Source of the DNA: Jejubacter calystegiae
Lineage (GTDB): Bacteria > Pseudomonadota > Gammaproteobacteria > Enterobacterales > Enterobacteriaceae
NCBI RefSeq assembly: GCF_005671395.1
Contig: NZ_CP040428.1
Span: 620,001-684,000, forward strand
DNA: 64,000 nucleotides
Direction of reading: 5' to 3'
The notes beneath the pieces are model-generated. The model ran no database searches and was not told the origin of the DNA. It saw only the letters and a list, made by a program, of their open reading frames with translations. This document shows, one piece after another, positions 1 to 7,971 of the stretch (position 1 is the first letter of the stretch; each line of letters opens with the position of its first letter). The translations under genes were made by a program, and so were the position numbers.

Positions 1-86
1 GCGGCCGCGGCGCGGTACGCGAAGTGTGCGATCTGCTACTGCTGGCGCAGGGCAAGCTGGAGGAGGCTAAAGGGCAATCCCTATGA
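1..86 (+). CDS. kdsC: KdsC, 3-deoxy-D-manno-octulosonate 8-phosphate phosphatase (3' end only)
   Basis: Only the last 27 codons are present; the gene begins left of the window. The readable C-terminus (GRGAVREVCDLLLL, then AQGKLEEAKGQSL) closely matches the end of E. coli KdsC, the cytoplasmic phosphatase that removes phosphate from KDO-8-phosphate during lipopolysaccharide core synthesis. The stop TGA at 84-86 overlaps the lptC start ATG at 83-85, so translation of the two is likely coupled. Catalytic residues lie outside the window. The call rests on the C-terminal match and on the conserved kdsC-lptC-lptA-lptB order. Confidence 0.9.
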   Translation, partial: GRGAVREVCDLLLLAQGKLEEAKGQSL

Positions 87-667
87 GTAAGCTGAAACGT
101 TGGATCATTATCGGGCTGGCCATTGTGGCACTGGTACTGATCGGCTTTAATCTGACCGACCTCGATGATGCTGCGCCTGAAGCCGTGAACAGTAACGAGC
201 CGACCTACAAGAGCGAGCACTCCGACACTGTCGTTTACAACCCTCAGGGGGCGTTGAACTATCGACTGGTCGCTCAGCACGTGGAATATTTCTCCGCAGA
301 AGAGCTTTCGTGGTTTACTCTGCCAGTGATGACCGTTTATGACGCCAACGACGCAAATAAGACCGCCACCTGGTCAGTTCGCGCCGATCGCGCCAAACTG
401 ACTAAAGATCGTATGCTGTATTTGTACGGAAATGTGGTGGTGACCGCGCTGGCGCCAGATTCGCAATTGCGTAAAATCACCACCGATAATGCCCAGGTGA
501 ACCTTGTGACACAGGATGTTACTTCTGATGACCTCGTCACGCTGTACGGGACCACATTTAATTCCAAAGGCCTAAAAATGCGCGGAAACCTGCGCAGCAA
601 AACTGCCGAGCTGATTGAAAAGGTTAGATCCTCATATGAAATCCAGAATAAACAAACACAGCCTTAA
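83..667 (+). CDS. lptC: LptC, inner-membrane-anchored LPS transport protein
   Basis: The 194-residue protein has a single N-terminal membrane anchor (about residues 7-25) followed by a periplasmic beta-jellyroll domain. In E. coli, LptC takes lipopolysaccharide from the LptB2FG transporter and hands it to LptA across the periplasm. Length fits the family (191 in E. coli). The start overlaps the kdsC stop, and the 3' end overlaps lptA by 32 bp, so kdsC-lptC-lptA-lptB reads as one transcript. The C-terminus, which runs into lptA, ends in a short Gln/Lys-rich tail. Assignment rests on overall family resemblance and position. Confidence 0.95.
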   Translation: MSKLKRWIIIGLAIVALVLIGFNLTDLDDAAPEAVNSNEPTYKSEHSDTVVYNPQGALNYRLVAQHVEYFSAEELSWFTLPVMTVYDANDANKTATWSVRADRAKLTKDRMLYLYGNVVVTALAPDSQLRKITTDNAQVNLVTQDVTSDDLVTLYGTTFNSKGLKMRGNLRSKTAELIEKVRSSYEIQNKQTQP

Positions 668-1178
668 TCTCCTGCTGGCCGGTACGCTTTTTGCCGCAGC
701 GCTCCCGGCCTTTGCAGTTACCGGTGACACCGATAAACCGATCCATATCGAATCCGACCAGCAGTCGCTGGATATGGAAGGCAACGTGGTGACCTTTACC
801 GGCAACGTAGTGGTGACTCAGGGCACGATTAAGGTGAACGCCGACAAAGTGGTGGTGACCCGTCCGGGCGGCGAAAAAGGTAGAGAGGTGGTGGAAGCCT
901 ATGGTAAACCTGCCACTTTCTACCAGATGCAGGACAACGGCAAACCGGTGAAAGGCCACGGCAGCAAGATGCGCTACGAGCTTCAGAATGATTATGTCAT
1001 CCTGACCGGTAATGCATACCTGGAGCAGCTCGACAGCAACATCAAGGGCGATAAGATCACCTATCTCGTAAAAGAGCAGAAAATGCAGGCTTCCAGTGAG
1101 AAAGGCAAACGCGTGACAACCGTTCTGGTACCGTCACAGCTTCAGGATAAAAACAATTCCGGTCAGAAGAGTAACTAA
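636..1178 (+). CDS. lptA: LptA, periplasmic LPS bridge protein
   Basis: LptA (180 residues) forms the periplasmic filament along which lipopolysaccharide moves from LptC to the outer-membrane LptD/E complex. A cleavable signal peptide is visible (about residues 1-24, ending PAFA before VTGDTDKPIH), followed by the beta-jellyroll domain with the strongly conserved stretch HIESDQQSLDM. I chose the ATG at 636, not an upstream TTG at 615 in the same frame, because it gives the usual MKxx signal-peptide start and family length. The gene overlaps lptC by 32 bp and lies 6 bp upstream of lptB. The C-terminus (VLVPSQLQDKN) matches E. coli. Confidence 0.96.
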   Translation: MKSRINKHSLNLLLAGTLFAAALPAFAVTGDTDKPIHIESDQQSLDMEGNVVTFTGNVVVTQGTIKVNADKVVVTRPGGEKGREVVEAYGKPATFYQMQDNGKPVKGHGSKMRYELQNDYVILTGNAYLEQLDSNIKGDKITYLVKEQKMQASSEKGKRVTTVLVPSQLQDKNNSGQKSN

Positions 1179-1184
1179 TTTCGT

Positions 1185-1910
1185 ATGGCAACACTCACTG
1201 CAAAGAACCTCGCCAAGGCCTATAAGGGCCGAAAGGTGGTAGAAGATGTCAGCCTGACCGTGGAGTCCGGCGAAATCGTCGGTCTGCTTGGCCCTAACGG
1301 CGCCGGTAAGACCACAACCTTCTACATGGTGGTGGGCATCGTCCCGCGCGATGCCGGTAATATCATCATCGACGATGAAGACATCAGTCTGCTGCCGCTG
1401 CACGCCCGCGCCCGCCGCGGCATCGGCTATCTGCCTCAGGAAGCGTCCATTTTTCGGCGCCTGAGCGTCTTCGACAACCTGATGGCGGTGCTGCAAATTC
1501 GCGACGATCTGTCGGCGGAACAGCGTACCGATCGCGCCAACGAGCTGATGGAAGAGTTCCACATCGAGCACCTGCGCGATAACCTGGGTCAATCCCTCTC
1601 CGGTGGGGAACGTCGACGGGTCGAAATCGCCCGCGCGCTGGCGGCTAATCCCAAATTTATCCTGCTGGATGAGCCCTTCGCAGGGGTCGATCCCATCTCG
1701 GTTATCGACATCAAACGCATTATCGAACACCTGCGCGACAGCGGTCTTGGCGTCCTGATCACCGACCATAACGTTCGCGAGACGCTGGCCGTCTGCGAAC
1801 GCGCTTATATCGTCAGCCAGGGGCACCTGATTGCCCATGGTACGCCTGATGAGATCCTCAAGGACGACCAGGTGAAACGCGTGTATCTTGGGGAAGAGTT
1901 CAGACTCTGA
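1185..1910 (+). CDS. lptB: LptB, ATPase of the LPS export ABC transporter
   Basis: This 241-residue cytoplasmic ATPase powers the LptB2FG transporter that extracts lipopolysaccharide from the inner membrane. All ABC motifs are present: Walker A GPNGAGKT (36-43), Q-loop around residue 85, signature LSGGERRR (138-145), Walker B LLDEPF with catalytic Glu163, and switch His195 in TDHN. Length equals the E. coli protein. It follows lptA by 6 bp and is followed after 81 bp by rpoN, which may be partly co-transcribed. The partner membrane subunits LptF and LptG are not in this window, as is normal for enterics. Confidence 0.98.
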   Translation: MATLTAKNLAKAYKGRKVVEDVSLTVESGEIVGLLGPNGAGKTTTFYMVVGIVPRDAGNIIIDDEDISLLPLHARARRGIGYLPQEASIFRRLSVFDNLMAVLQIRDDLSAEQRTDRANELMEEFHIEHLRDNLGQSLSGGERRRVEIARALAANPKFILLDEPFAGVDPISVIDIKRIIEHLRDSGLGVLITDHNVRETLAVCERAYIVSQGHLIAHGTPDEILKDDQVKRVYLGEEFRL

Positions 1911-1991
1911 TAGGGTAAGGACTGGACGCCGCACGCCCCTATGAGTGCGCGGTTTCATCGAAACATTGACCTGAGGTAGCTTGTTCTGAAC

Positions 1992-3425
1992 ATGAAGCAA
2001 GGTTTGCAATTAAAGCTGAGCCAACAGCTTGCCATGACGCCCCAGCTGCAACAGGCCATCCGCCTGCTGCAGCTCTCCACGCTGGAACTCCAGCAGGAGC
2101 TTAACCAGGCGCTGGAAAGCAATCCCCTGCTTGAACAGAGCGACCCCCTTGACGAAGTCGCGACCACCGAAAGCAGCGACAGCGAAACGCTCGATAGCCG
2201 GGATGCGCTGGAACAAGACTCCATGCCCGAAGAGCTGCCGCTTGATGCCAGCTGGGACGAGATCTATACCGCAGGCACTCCCTCCGGTACCGGCACTGAC
2301 TATGTCGACGACGAACTGCCCATCTACCAGGGCGAAACCACCCAGTCCCTTCAGGACTACCTGATGTGGCAGGTTGAGCTAACTCCTTTCTCCGACACCG
2401 ATATCGCCATCGCGACCTCTATTGTCGACGCCGTCGACGACACCGGCTACCTCACCATCACGGTCCAGGACATTCTGGACGGCATGGGCGATGAAGAGGT
2501 GACCCAGGAAGAGGTAGAGGCGGTACTCAAGCGCATTCAGCGCTTCGATCCGGTTGGCGTGGCTGCCCGCGATTTGCGGGAATGTCTGTTGATCCAGCTT
2601 TCTCAGTTCGCGCCCGAAACCCCGCGCCTGAATGAGGCGCATCAGATCGTCAACGATCATCTCGATCTGCTGGCCAATCATGATTTTCGCTCGCTGATGC
2701 GCGTTACGCGCCTTAAAGAGGAGGTGCTGAAAGAATCCGTCGGGCTGATTCAGTCCCTCGATCCACGCCCAGGCCAGTCGATTCAGACCAGCGAGCCGGA
2801 ATACGTTATCCCTGACGTGCTGGTCCGTAAGCACCAGGGACGCTGGGTTGTGGAACTTAACGGCGACAGTATTCCGCGCCTGAAGATTAATCAGCAGTAT
2901 GCGGCCATGGGGACCAGCGCCCGTAACGACAGCGACAGCCAGTTTATCCGCAGTAATCTGCAGGAAGCGAAGTGGCTGATTAAGAGTCTGGAGAGCCGTA
3001 ACGACACCCTGCTACGCGTCAGCCGCTGTATTGTGGAACAGCAGCAGGCCTTTTTCGAACATGGTGAAGAGCATATGAAACCCATGGTGCTGGCCGATAT
3101 CGCCCAGGCCGTTGATATGCACGAATCCACCATCTCACGCGTCACCACTCAAAAATACCTCCAGAGTCCAGGAGGTATTTTTGAGCTCAAGTATTTCTTC
3201 TCCAGCCACGTGAGCACCGAAGGCGGCGGCGAAGCCTCCTCTACGGCTATCCGGGCGTTGGTGAAGAAATTAATCGCTGCGGAGAATCCCGCCAAGCCAC
3301 TGAGCGACAGTAAGCTCACCGCCATGCTCTCCGACCAGGGGATTATGGTGGCGCGCCGAACCGTTGCGAAGTACCGAGAGTCTTTATCGATTCCTCCGTC
3401 TAACCAGCGTAAACAACTGGTCTGA
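1992..3425 (+). CDS. rpoN: RNA polymerase sigma-54 factor
   Basis: Sigma-54 directs RNA polymerase to -24/-12 promoters, for example nitrogen-stress genes, and needs AAA+ activators to open them. The 477-residue protein has the Gln/Leu-rich activator-binding region I at the N-terminus ([17 protein letters not shown]), an acidic linker (about 50-110), the core-binding domain, the helix-turn-helix region (about 365-385) and the diagnostic RpoN box [10 protein letters not shown] at 454-463. Length is identical to E. coli. Downstream lie hpf, ptsN, rapZ and ptsO, the standard rpoN operon that links nitrogen status, the PTS-Ntr phosphorelay and envelope amino-sugar control. Confidence 0.98.
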   Translation: MKQGLQLKLSQQLAMTPQLQQAIRLLQLSTLELQQELNQALESNPLLEQSDPLDEVATTESSDSETLDSRDALEQDSMPEELPLDASWDEIYTAGTPSGTGTDYVDDELPIYQGETTQSLQDYLMWQVELTPFSDTDIAIATSIVDAVDDTGYLTITVQDILDGMGDEEVTQEEVEAVLKRIQRFDPVGVAARDLRECLLIQLSQFAPETPRLNEAHQIVNDHLDLLANHDFRSLMRVTRLKEEVLKESVGLIQSLDPRPGQSIQTSEPEYVIPDVLVRKHQGRWVVELNGDSIPRLKINQQYAAMGTSARNDSDSQFIRSNLQEAKWLIKSLESRNDTLLRVSRCIVEQQQAFFEHGEEHMKPMVLADIAQAVDMHESTISRVTTQKYLQSPGGIFELKYFFSSHVSTEGGGEASSTAIRALVKKLIAAENPAKPLSDSKLTAMLSDQGIMVARRTVAKYRESLSIPPSNQRKQLV

Positions 3426-3447
3426 CTCAACAGATAAGGAAGACACT

Positions 3448-3735
3448 ATGCAGCTCAACATCACTGGACAAAACGTCGAAATCACCGATGCATTGCGCGA
3501 TTTTATCAATCCAAAATTCGCCAAGCTGGAGCAGTATTTTGATAGGATCAATCAGGTCTATATTGTGTTGAAAGTGGAAAAGGTTTCCCACGTCGCGGAA
3601 GCGACGCTGCACGTCAACGGCGGAGAGCTGCACGCCAGCGCGGAAGCTCAGGATATGTACGCGGCCATTGATGGCCTGATCGACAAGCTGGCGCGGCAGT
3701 TAACCAAACATAAAGATAAACTGAAACAACACTAA
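3448..3735 (+). CDS. hpf: HPF, ribosome hibernation promoting factor (short form)
   Basis: The 95-residue protein belongs to the S30AE / sigma-54 modulation family. It binds the decoding region of the 30S subunit and, with RMF, helps form inactive 100S ribosome dimers in stationary phase. The start at 3448 was chosen because it follows a good ribosome-binding site (AAGGAAG) and gives MQLNITGQNVEI, as in E. coli; the longer open frame upstream overlaps the end of rpoN. The short length shows it is the enteric short form without the C-terminal dimerisation domain. It sits 22 bp after rpoN. Confidence 0.96.
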   Translation: MQLNITGQNVEITDALRDFINPKFAKLEQYFDRINQVYIVLKVEKVSHVAEATLHVNGGELHASAEAQDMYAAIDGLIDKLARQLTKHKDKLKQH

Positions 3736-3761
3736 TTGTCCGGGCGTTTCTGTGACCCGTG

Positions 3762-3784
3762 CGGCTCGCCATTGCGGCGGGCCG
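3762..3784 (+). other. Intergenic mRNA hairpin between hpf and ptsN
   Basis: Nine-base arms CGGCTCGCC (3762-3770) and GGCGGGCCG (3776-3784) pair with one G-U wobble around a 5-nt loop. No T-run follows, so it does not look like a terminator. It may be a processing or stability element in the rpoN operon mRNA; that role is inference. Confidence 0.5.
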
Positions 3785-3810
3785 TTCCCGCAGAAGGCTT
3801 AGGTGAAATT

Positions 3811-4296
3811 ATGATGAACAATGATTTAGCGCTGCAACTGAGCAATGTCCTTAACCAGGAGTGTACCCGAAGCGGCGTCCCGTGCCAGAGTAAAAAGCGG
3901 GCGCTGGAGGTAGTCAGCGAGCTGGCTGCCAAACAGCTGGGGCTGGCTCCCCAGCTCGTGTTTGAGGCTGTACTGACCCGGGAGAAAATGGGGAGTACCG
4001 GTATCGGTAACGGTATCGCCATCCCCCACGGTAAGCTGGAAGAGGATACCGAACGCGCCGTGGGCGTCTTTATTAAGCTGGAGACCCCCATCGCCTTCGA
4101 TGCTATCGATAATCAGCCGGTGGATCTGCTGTTCGCGCTGCTGGTGCCGGCGGACCAGACCAAAACGCATCTGCATACGCTGTCTCTGGTAGCGAAACGG
4201 CTGGCGGACAAAACTATCTGCCGTCGGCTGCGAGCGGCGCAAAGCGATGAAGAGCTTTATCAGATCATCACTGAAGAAAACCTGGATGTTGAATAA
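3811..4296 (+). CDS. ptsN: EIIA-Ntr, nitrogen phosphotransferase regulatory protein
   Basis: PtsN is the terminal phospho-acceptor of the PTS-Ntr chain (PtsP to NPr to EIIA-Ntr). In E. coli its unphosphorylated form regulates potassium transport and other targets; it does not carry sugar. The 161-residue EIIA domain of the fructose/mannitol type shows the active-site motif GIAIPHGKL with phospho-His73. The start at 3811 aligns MMNNDLALQL with E. coli MTNND and has an AGGTG ribosome-binding site; a longer open frame from 3736 has no such support. Its partner NPr is encoded two genes downstream and rapZ lies between them. Confidence 0.96.
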   Translation: MMNNDLALQLSNVLNQECTRSGVPCQSKKRALEVVSELAAKQLGLAPQLVFEAVLTREKMGSTGIGNGIAIPHGKLEEDTERAVGVFIKLETPIAFDAIDNQPVDLLFALLVPADQTKTHLHTLSLVAKRLADKTICRRLRAAQSDEELYQIITEENLDVE

Positions 4297-4362
4297 TAAA
4301 CATTCCGGCAGGAATCACGGCCGCGTAGCAACGCGGTCGATTAATGGGGGGAGAGACTGCAC

Positions 4363-5217
4363 ATGGTGCTGATGATTGTCAGCGGCCGTTCAGGTTCAGG
4401 GAAGTCCGTGGCACTGCGCGCGCTGGAAGACATGGGCTTTTACTGCGTCGATAACCTGCCGGTCGTGCTACTGCCGGAACTGGCGAATACGCTGGCTGAG
4501 CGCGGTATTTCGGCGGCGGTCAGTATCGACGTCCGTAATATGCCGGAATCGCCGGAAATCTTTGAACGGGCAATGGACAGTCTGCCCAAAGCCTTTTCGC
4601 CGCAGTTGCTGTTCCTGGATGCCGATCGCAATACCCTGATTCGCCGCTACAGCGATACCCGACGCCTGCATCCGCTATCCAGCAAAAACCTGTCGCTGGA
4701 AAGCGCTATCGACCGTGAGAGCGACCTGCTGGAGCCGCTGCGTTCCCGGGCCGACCTCATTATCGATACCTCGGAAATGTCGGTACACGAACTGGCGGAG
4801 ATGCTCCGTACCCGGCTGCTGGGCAAGCGGGAACGCGAGCTGACCATGGTCTTCGAATCCTTCGGCTTTAAGCACGGTATTCCCATCGACGCCGATTACG
4901 TCTTCGACGTGCGCTTCCTGCCGAACCCGCACTGGGATCCCAAACTGCGCCCGATGACCGGTCTGGACAAGCCTGTTGCCGCCTTCCTGGACCGGCACAC
5001 CGAGGTGCACAACTTTATCTATCAGACCCGCAGCTACCTTGAGCTCTGGCTCCCCATGCTGGAGACCAACAATCGTAGCTATCTGACTGTCGCCATCGGT
5101 TGTACCGGGGGTAAGCACCGTTCGGTCTACGTTGCCGAACAGCTGGCGGACTATTTCCGCTCCCGCGGCAAGAATGTGCAGTCGCGCCACCGAACCCTGG
5201 AAAAGCGTAAAACATGA
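4363..5217 (+). CDS. rapZ: RapZ, RNase adapter protein for GlmZ/GlmY
   Basis: RapZ (284 residues) binds the small RNA GlmZ and delivers it to RNase E, so setting GlmS (glucosamine-6-phosphate synthase) levels according to amino-sugar supply. The N-terminal P-loop domain has Walker A GRSGSGKS (8-15). The C-terminal domain has the conserved [11 protein letters not shown] segment and a basic RNA-binding tail rich in Lys/Arg ([14 protein letters not shown]). Length equals E. coli. Its stop overlaps the ptsO start (ATGA, 4 bp). A small hairpin (CCGCGT/ACGCGG, 4321-4336) lies in the ptsN-rapZ gap. Confidence 0.97.
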   Translation: MVLMIVSGRSGSGKSVALRALEDMGFYCVDNLPVVLLPELANTLAERGISAAVSIDVRNMPESPEIFERAMDSLPKAFSPQLLFLDADRNTLIRRYSDTRRLHPLSSKNLSLESAIDRESDLLEPLRSRADLIIDTSEMSVHELAEMLRTRLLGKRERELTMVFESFGFKHGIPIDADYVFDVRFLPNPHWDPKLRPMTGLDKPVAAFLDRHTEVHNFIYQTRSYLELWLPMLETNNRSYLTVAIGCTGGKHRSVYVAEQLADYFRSRGKNVQSRHRTLEKRKT

Positions 5218-5486
5218 CCGTCAGACAAACCGTTGAAATCACTAACCGACTGGGCATGCACGCCCGGCCGGCGATGAAGCTATTCGAACTGGTACAGAGC
5301 TTTGATGCCGAAGTTCTGCTGCGTAACGAGGGCGGCATCGAGGCGGAAGCCAGCAGCGTTATCGCCCTGTTGATGCTGGACTCCGCTCAGGGAGGCCACA
5401 TCGAAATCGAAGCCAGCGGCCCCCAGGAGCAGGAGGCGTTAAGTGCCGTCATCGCGCTGTTTAACGCCGGCTTTGACGAAGAGTAA
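5214..5486 (+). CDS. ptsO: NPr, HPr-like phosphocarrier of PTS-Ntr
   Basis: NPr (90 residues, also called npr) is the HPr-family carrier that passes phosphate from enzyme I-Ntr (PtsP) to EIIA-Ntr. The active-site signature GMHARPAM contains phospho-His16. In place of the Ser46 regulatory region of classical HPr it has [10 protein letters not shown]. It overlaps rapZ by 4 bp and is the last gene of the rpoN operon; a rho-independent-type hairpin follows at 5535. The length is typical for enterics. Confidence 0.96.
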   Translation: MTVRQTVEITNRLGMHARPAMKLFELVQSFDAEVLLRNEGGIEAEASSVIALLMLDSAQGGHIEIEASGPQEQEALSAVIALFNAGFDEE

Positions 5487-5534
5487 CCCCTTCCCCGACT
5501 TTCACATCTCTTGCGAATAAACCTGATTCAGATC

Positions 5535-5562
5535 AAGCCAACCTGATGTTGGCTTTGCTGTT
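5535..5562 (+). terminator. Probable terminator of the rpoN-ptsO operon
   Basis: A perfect 8-bp stem AAGCCAAC/GTTGGCTT with a CTGAT loop is followed by a T-rich stretch (TGCTGTTTG). It lies 48 bp past the ptsO stop, ahead of the independently regulated yrbL. Confidence 0.7.
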
Positions 5563-5602
5563 TGTGCCCCTGCTTCTATCATCAGATTAATCCTAACTTC
5601 GG

Positions 5603-5619
5603 CTTAAGGTTTTATTAAG
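5603..5619 (+). promoter_or_regulatory. BasR (PmrA)-type box upstream of yrbL
   Basis: CTTAAG-GTTTT-ATTAAG matches the direct-repeat PmrA/BasR consensus YTTAAK-N5-YTTAAK with one mismatch. It lies about 85 bp before the yrbL start, and E. coli yrbL is known to belong to the PhoP/BasR network. A plausible -10 (TACTAT, near 5660) lies downstream. Recognition is by eye; no PhoP box was identified with confidence. Confidence 0.5.
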
Positions 5620-5702
5620 AAAACCACTGCCGTTGAGTCTTTATTTAAGTTCAACGTTCATACTATCAACCGTGTTACTAAATTCGAAACGGGAAGGTTT
5701 CC

Positions 5703-6347
5703 ATGGCTGACAGCGTAGTTCGACTCTCTGATGTAGCCCCTTTAGGGACGGGCCGTCATCGTAAATGCTATCTGCATCCTGGCAACTCTGACCGCTGCAT
5801 CAAGATTGTCTACAACCAGGAGAACGGCGGCGATAAAGAGTTGCTGCGCGAGCTGGGATATTATGCTCATTTGGGGCGTCGTCTGAAAGACTGGTCAGGT
5901 CTGCCAGCCTATCACGGTACCATTGAAACCGATCTCGGCACCGGCTACATCTACGACATCATCAAAGATTACGACGGTCATACCTCTGTCTCTCTGGACG
6001 AATTTGCCCGCCAGTGCAGGGAGAACGGCGATCTGAGACTGCTGCGCCAGACGCTGCTCCAGTTGAAGCGCTGGCTCGCCGAGCACCGCATCGTCACCAT
6101 GAACCTGAAGCCGCAGAACATTCTGTGCCGCCGCCTGAGCCCCACAGAGGTCATACCGGTGGTGGTGGATAATATCGGGGAAGCCTCCTTACTGCCGCTG
6201 GCAACATGGTCACGCTGGTTCTGCCACCGCAAACAGGAACGCCAGTGGCAGCGCTTTATGGCCCACCCGCTGTTTGAGGGGCTCGATCAGGCGCCACTGC
6301 CCCAGCGGGTTCCTCCCCGCTTTACGCCCAGCCACGGCGCAGGTTAA
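5703..6347 (+). CDS. yrbL: YrbL, PhoP/BasR-network protein with a kinase-like fold
   Basis: The 214-residue protein belongs to the YrbL family, named for its control by PhoP and BasR; its biochemical role is unknown. The sequence resembles a protein kinase: a glycine-containing loop (PLGTGRHRKCYL), a candidate ATP-binding Lys34 (RCIKIVYN), a catalytic-loop-like TMNLKPQNILC (132-142) and a metal-loop-like VVVDNIG (153-159). The Asp of the usual HxDLKPxN loop is Asn here, so it may be a pseudokinase or divergent kinase. It is transcribed alone, with a BasR-like box upstream, and converges on mtgA. Confidence 0.9.
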   Translation: MADSVVRLSDVAPLGTGRHRKCYLHPGNSDRCIKIVYNQENGGDKELLRELGYYAHLGRRLKDWSGLPAYHGTIETDLGTGYIYDIIKDYDGHTSVSLDEFARQCRENGDLRLLRQTLLQLKRWLAEHRIVTMNLKPQNILCRRLSPTEVIPVVVDNIGEASLLPLATWSRWFCHRKQERQWQRFMAHPLFEGLDQAPLPQRVPPRFTPSHGAG

Positions 6348-6353
6348 TCATCT

Positions 6354-6374
6354 CCGGCTGCTTAATGCAGCCGG
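6354..6374. terminator. Shared hairpin between convergent yrbL and mtgA
   Basis: An 8-bp stem CCGGCTGC/GCAGCCGG with a TTAAT loop lies between the two converging genes. The mtgA stop codon (TAA on the minus strand) falls inside the loop. Neither side has a strong T-run, so termination is probable, not certain. Confidence 0.55.
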
Positions 6375-7087
6375 TGTTGTTTCAGGAATCCTTCCCCGCC
6401 TAACTGACGCATCTGTCGCATAATCCACTGCTGACGAGACAGAACATAGCCGGTTGGCGCATCAGCGCGATAGCGAATCGGATTCGGCAGAACCGCGGCC
6501 AGCAGCGCCGCCTCTGAAAACGTCAAACGGCTGGCGGGCTTGTTGAAAAAGTGACGCGAAGCCGCCTCAACGCCGAAAATTCCCGGGCCGAACTCCGCAA
6601 TATTCAGGTAGACCGTCAAAATCCGACGCTTGGTCCAGGCCAGCTCAATCCCGGCCGTCAGGCCAGCCTCCAGCCCCTTACGCACCCAGCTACGACCATC
6701 CCACAGAAACAGGTTCTTGGCTGCCTGCTGCGAAAGGGTTGAAGCGCCGCGCGGCCGTCCCCCGCTCTCTTCCAGCGCCTTCTGAATCGATCCCACATCG
6801 AATCCCCAGTGTTCAGGGAATGTCTGATCTTCTGCCGCAATCACTGACAGCGCCATCCAGGGGGAGATTTCATCCATCCCCACCCAGTCGGAGTGAGCAA
6901 CGTAGCTGAAATCGCCGGAAAACCAGGCGCTAAGCTGACGTTCCGCCATCACAGCGGAAAAGGGAACCGGAAGCACGCCAAACAGCGCAATACCGCCCGC
7001 CCAGAATGCAACCACCACCGCGATCGCCCCCAACAGCCAGCGTTTTAATCGGGCAAGCGGCCCGCCGCGTCGCTTCTTTACTGGCAC
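6362..7087 (-). CDS. mtgA: MtgA, monofunctional peptidoglycan glycosyltransferase
   Basis: MtgA polymerises lipid II into glycan strands on the outer face of the inner membrane and works with the divisome. The 241-residue protein has an N-terminal membrane anchor (about 17-40) and a GT51 glycosyltransferase domain with catalytic Glu86 in [14 protein letters not shown] and the downstream RGASTLSQQ and [10 protein letters not shown] motifs. No transpeptidase domain is present, as expected. Its 5' end overlaps elbB by 10 bp, as in E. coli, so the two are likely co-transcribed. Confidence 0.97.
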   Translation of the reverse strand: MPVKKRRGGPLARLKRWLLGAIAVVVAFWAGGIALFGVLPVPFSAVMAERQLSAWFSGDFSYVAHSDWVGMDEISPWMALSVIAAEDQTFPEHWGFDVGSIQKALEESGGRPRGASTLSQQAAKNLFLWDGRSWVRKGLEAGLTAGIELAWTKRRILTVYLNIAEFGPGIFGVEAASRHFFNKPASRLTFSEAALLAAVLPNPIRYRADAPTGYVLSRQQWIMRQMRQLGGEGFLKQHRLH

Positions 7088-7731
7088 AGGAGCAGAACCC
7101 TAGCGACCAGTTTCTCAATACCGTCTGCGGCCTCATCAATACGGCTGGCCAGCATATAAGCCGGTGTGGTCACCACCTTCTGTTCTTCATCGACCACAAT
7201 ATCTTCTACCGGACAGGGCACGTGCTCGCCCCCCATAGCCTCAATCGCTTCGGCGGTATCGGCATCGGTACCAATAGTCAGGCGCAGCGGCGCCGGAATA
7301 ATTTTCGGTAACAGCGCCGGAGCGATGCAAATAAAACCCAGCGGTTTCCCGGCCTGGTGACAGTCGCGAGCAATACGTAGCAGTTCAGGATCGAGGGTAC
7401 AATTGCTTCCTTCACTGGCAAAATTACTGAGATTTTTTGCGGCGCCGAAGCCACCAGGGACAATCAGCGCATCCAGATCCTGGGCCCGGGCTTCGTTCAA
7501 AGGGCGGATTTCGCCGCGAACGATGCGCGCCGCTTCAATCAGGACATTGCGGCTTTCCGCCATCGGCTCGCCGGTCAGATGATTGATAACGTCTGCTTGA
7601 GTTTTATCGGGGGCAAAACAAACCGCCTGTGCGCCCGCACGGGCTATCGCCAACAGCGTTATCACCGCCTCGTGGATCTCCGAGCCGTCATAAACGCCGC
7701 AGCCACAAAGAATTACGCCAATTTTTTTCAT
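7078..7731 (-). CDS. elbB: ElbB, DJ-1/PfpI-family glyoxalase-like protein
   Basis: The 217-residue protein belongs to the class I glutamine amidotransferase-like (DJ-1/PfpI) superfamily; E. coli ElbB has weak glyoxalase activity and was linked to isoprenoid production. The nucleophile-elbow Cys135 ([11 protein letters not shown]) and the conserved [11 protein letters not shown] segment are visible. A second signature, [17 protein letters not shown], starts the protein. It overlaps mtgA. The upstream region is shared with the divergently transcribed ArcZ small RNA. Its physiological role is not clear from sequence. Confidence 0.92.
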   Translation of the reverse strand: MKKIGVILCGCGVYDGSEIHEAVITLLAIARAGAQAVCFAPDKTQADVINHLTGEPMAESRNVLIEAARIVRGEIRPLNEARAQDLDALIVPGGFGAAKNLSNFASEGSNCTLDPELLRIARDCHQAGKPLGFICIAPALLPKIIPAPLRLTIGTDADTAEAIEAMGGEHVPCPVEDIVVDEEQKVVTTPAYMLASRIDEAADGIEKLVARVLLLCQ

Positions 7732-7851
7732 ATCATTAGTCCTTTTTCTTAATCGGAAAATGGCAATAAAATTTTTTGATTAGGACGCTATACTTCACAT
7801 ATTTTACTGATTCAGGTAACAAAACCATTAAGATTTGCTATCTTATTGCCT

Positions 7852-7971
7852 GTGCAGCACTACTCTCCCGGCATCGCTATCCATGAATCAAACTAATAGC
7901 CAGCGGCGCCCCGTTTTCCCTGGTGTTGGCGCAGACTTCGCGCACCCCGGCCTGGCCGGGGTCATTTTTTT
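7852..7971 (+). ncRNA. arcZ: ArcZ (RyhA/SraH) Hfq-dependent small RNA
   Basis: The 3' half is nearly identical to E. coli ArcZ: TTCCCTGGTGTTGGCGCA (the base-pairing region of the processed form), then a strong terminator ACCCCGGC-CTG-GCCGGGGT (7944-7962) and seven Ts. A -10 element TATCTT (7839-7844) places the 5' end near 7852, giving about 120 nt, as in E. coli. ArcZ activates rpoS and represses many mRNAs. It is repressed by ArcA/ArcB and in turn lowers arcB. Its 3' end overlaps the arcB stop on the other strand. The 5' half differs from E. coli, so the start is approximate. Confidence 0.93.

Noticed and set aside
1134-2009. 291-codon open frame antisense to lptB
   Set aside because: It is fully antisense to the well-supported lptB and has no family resemblance.
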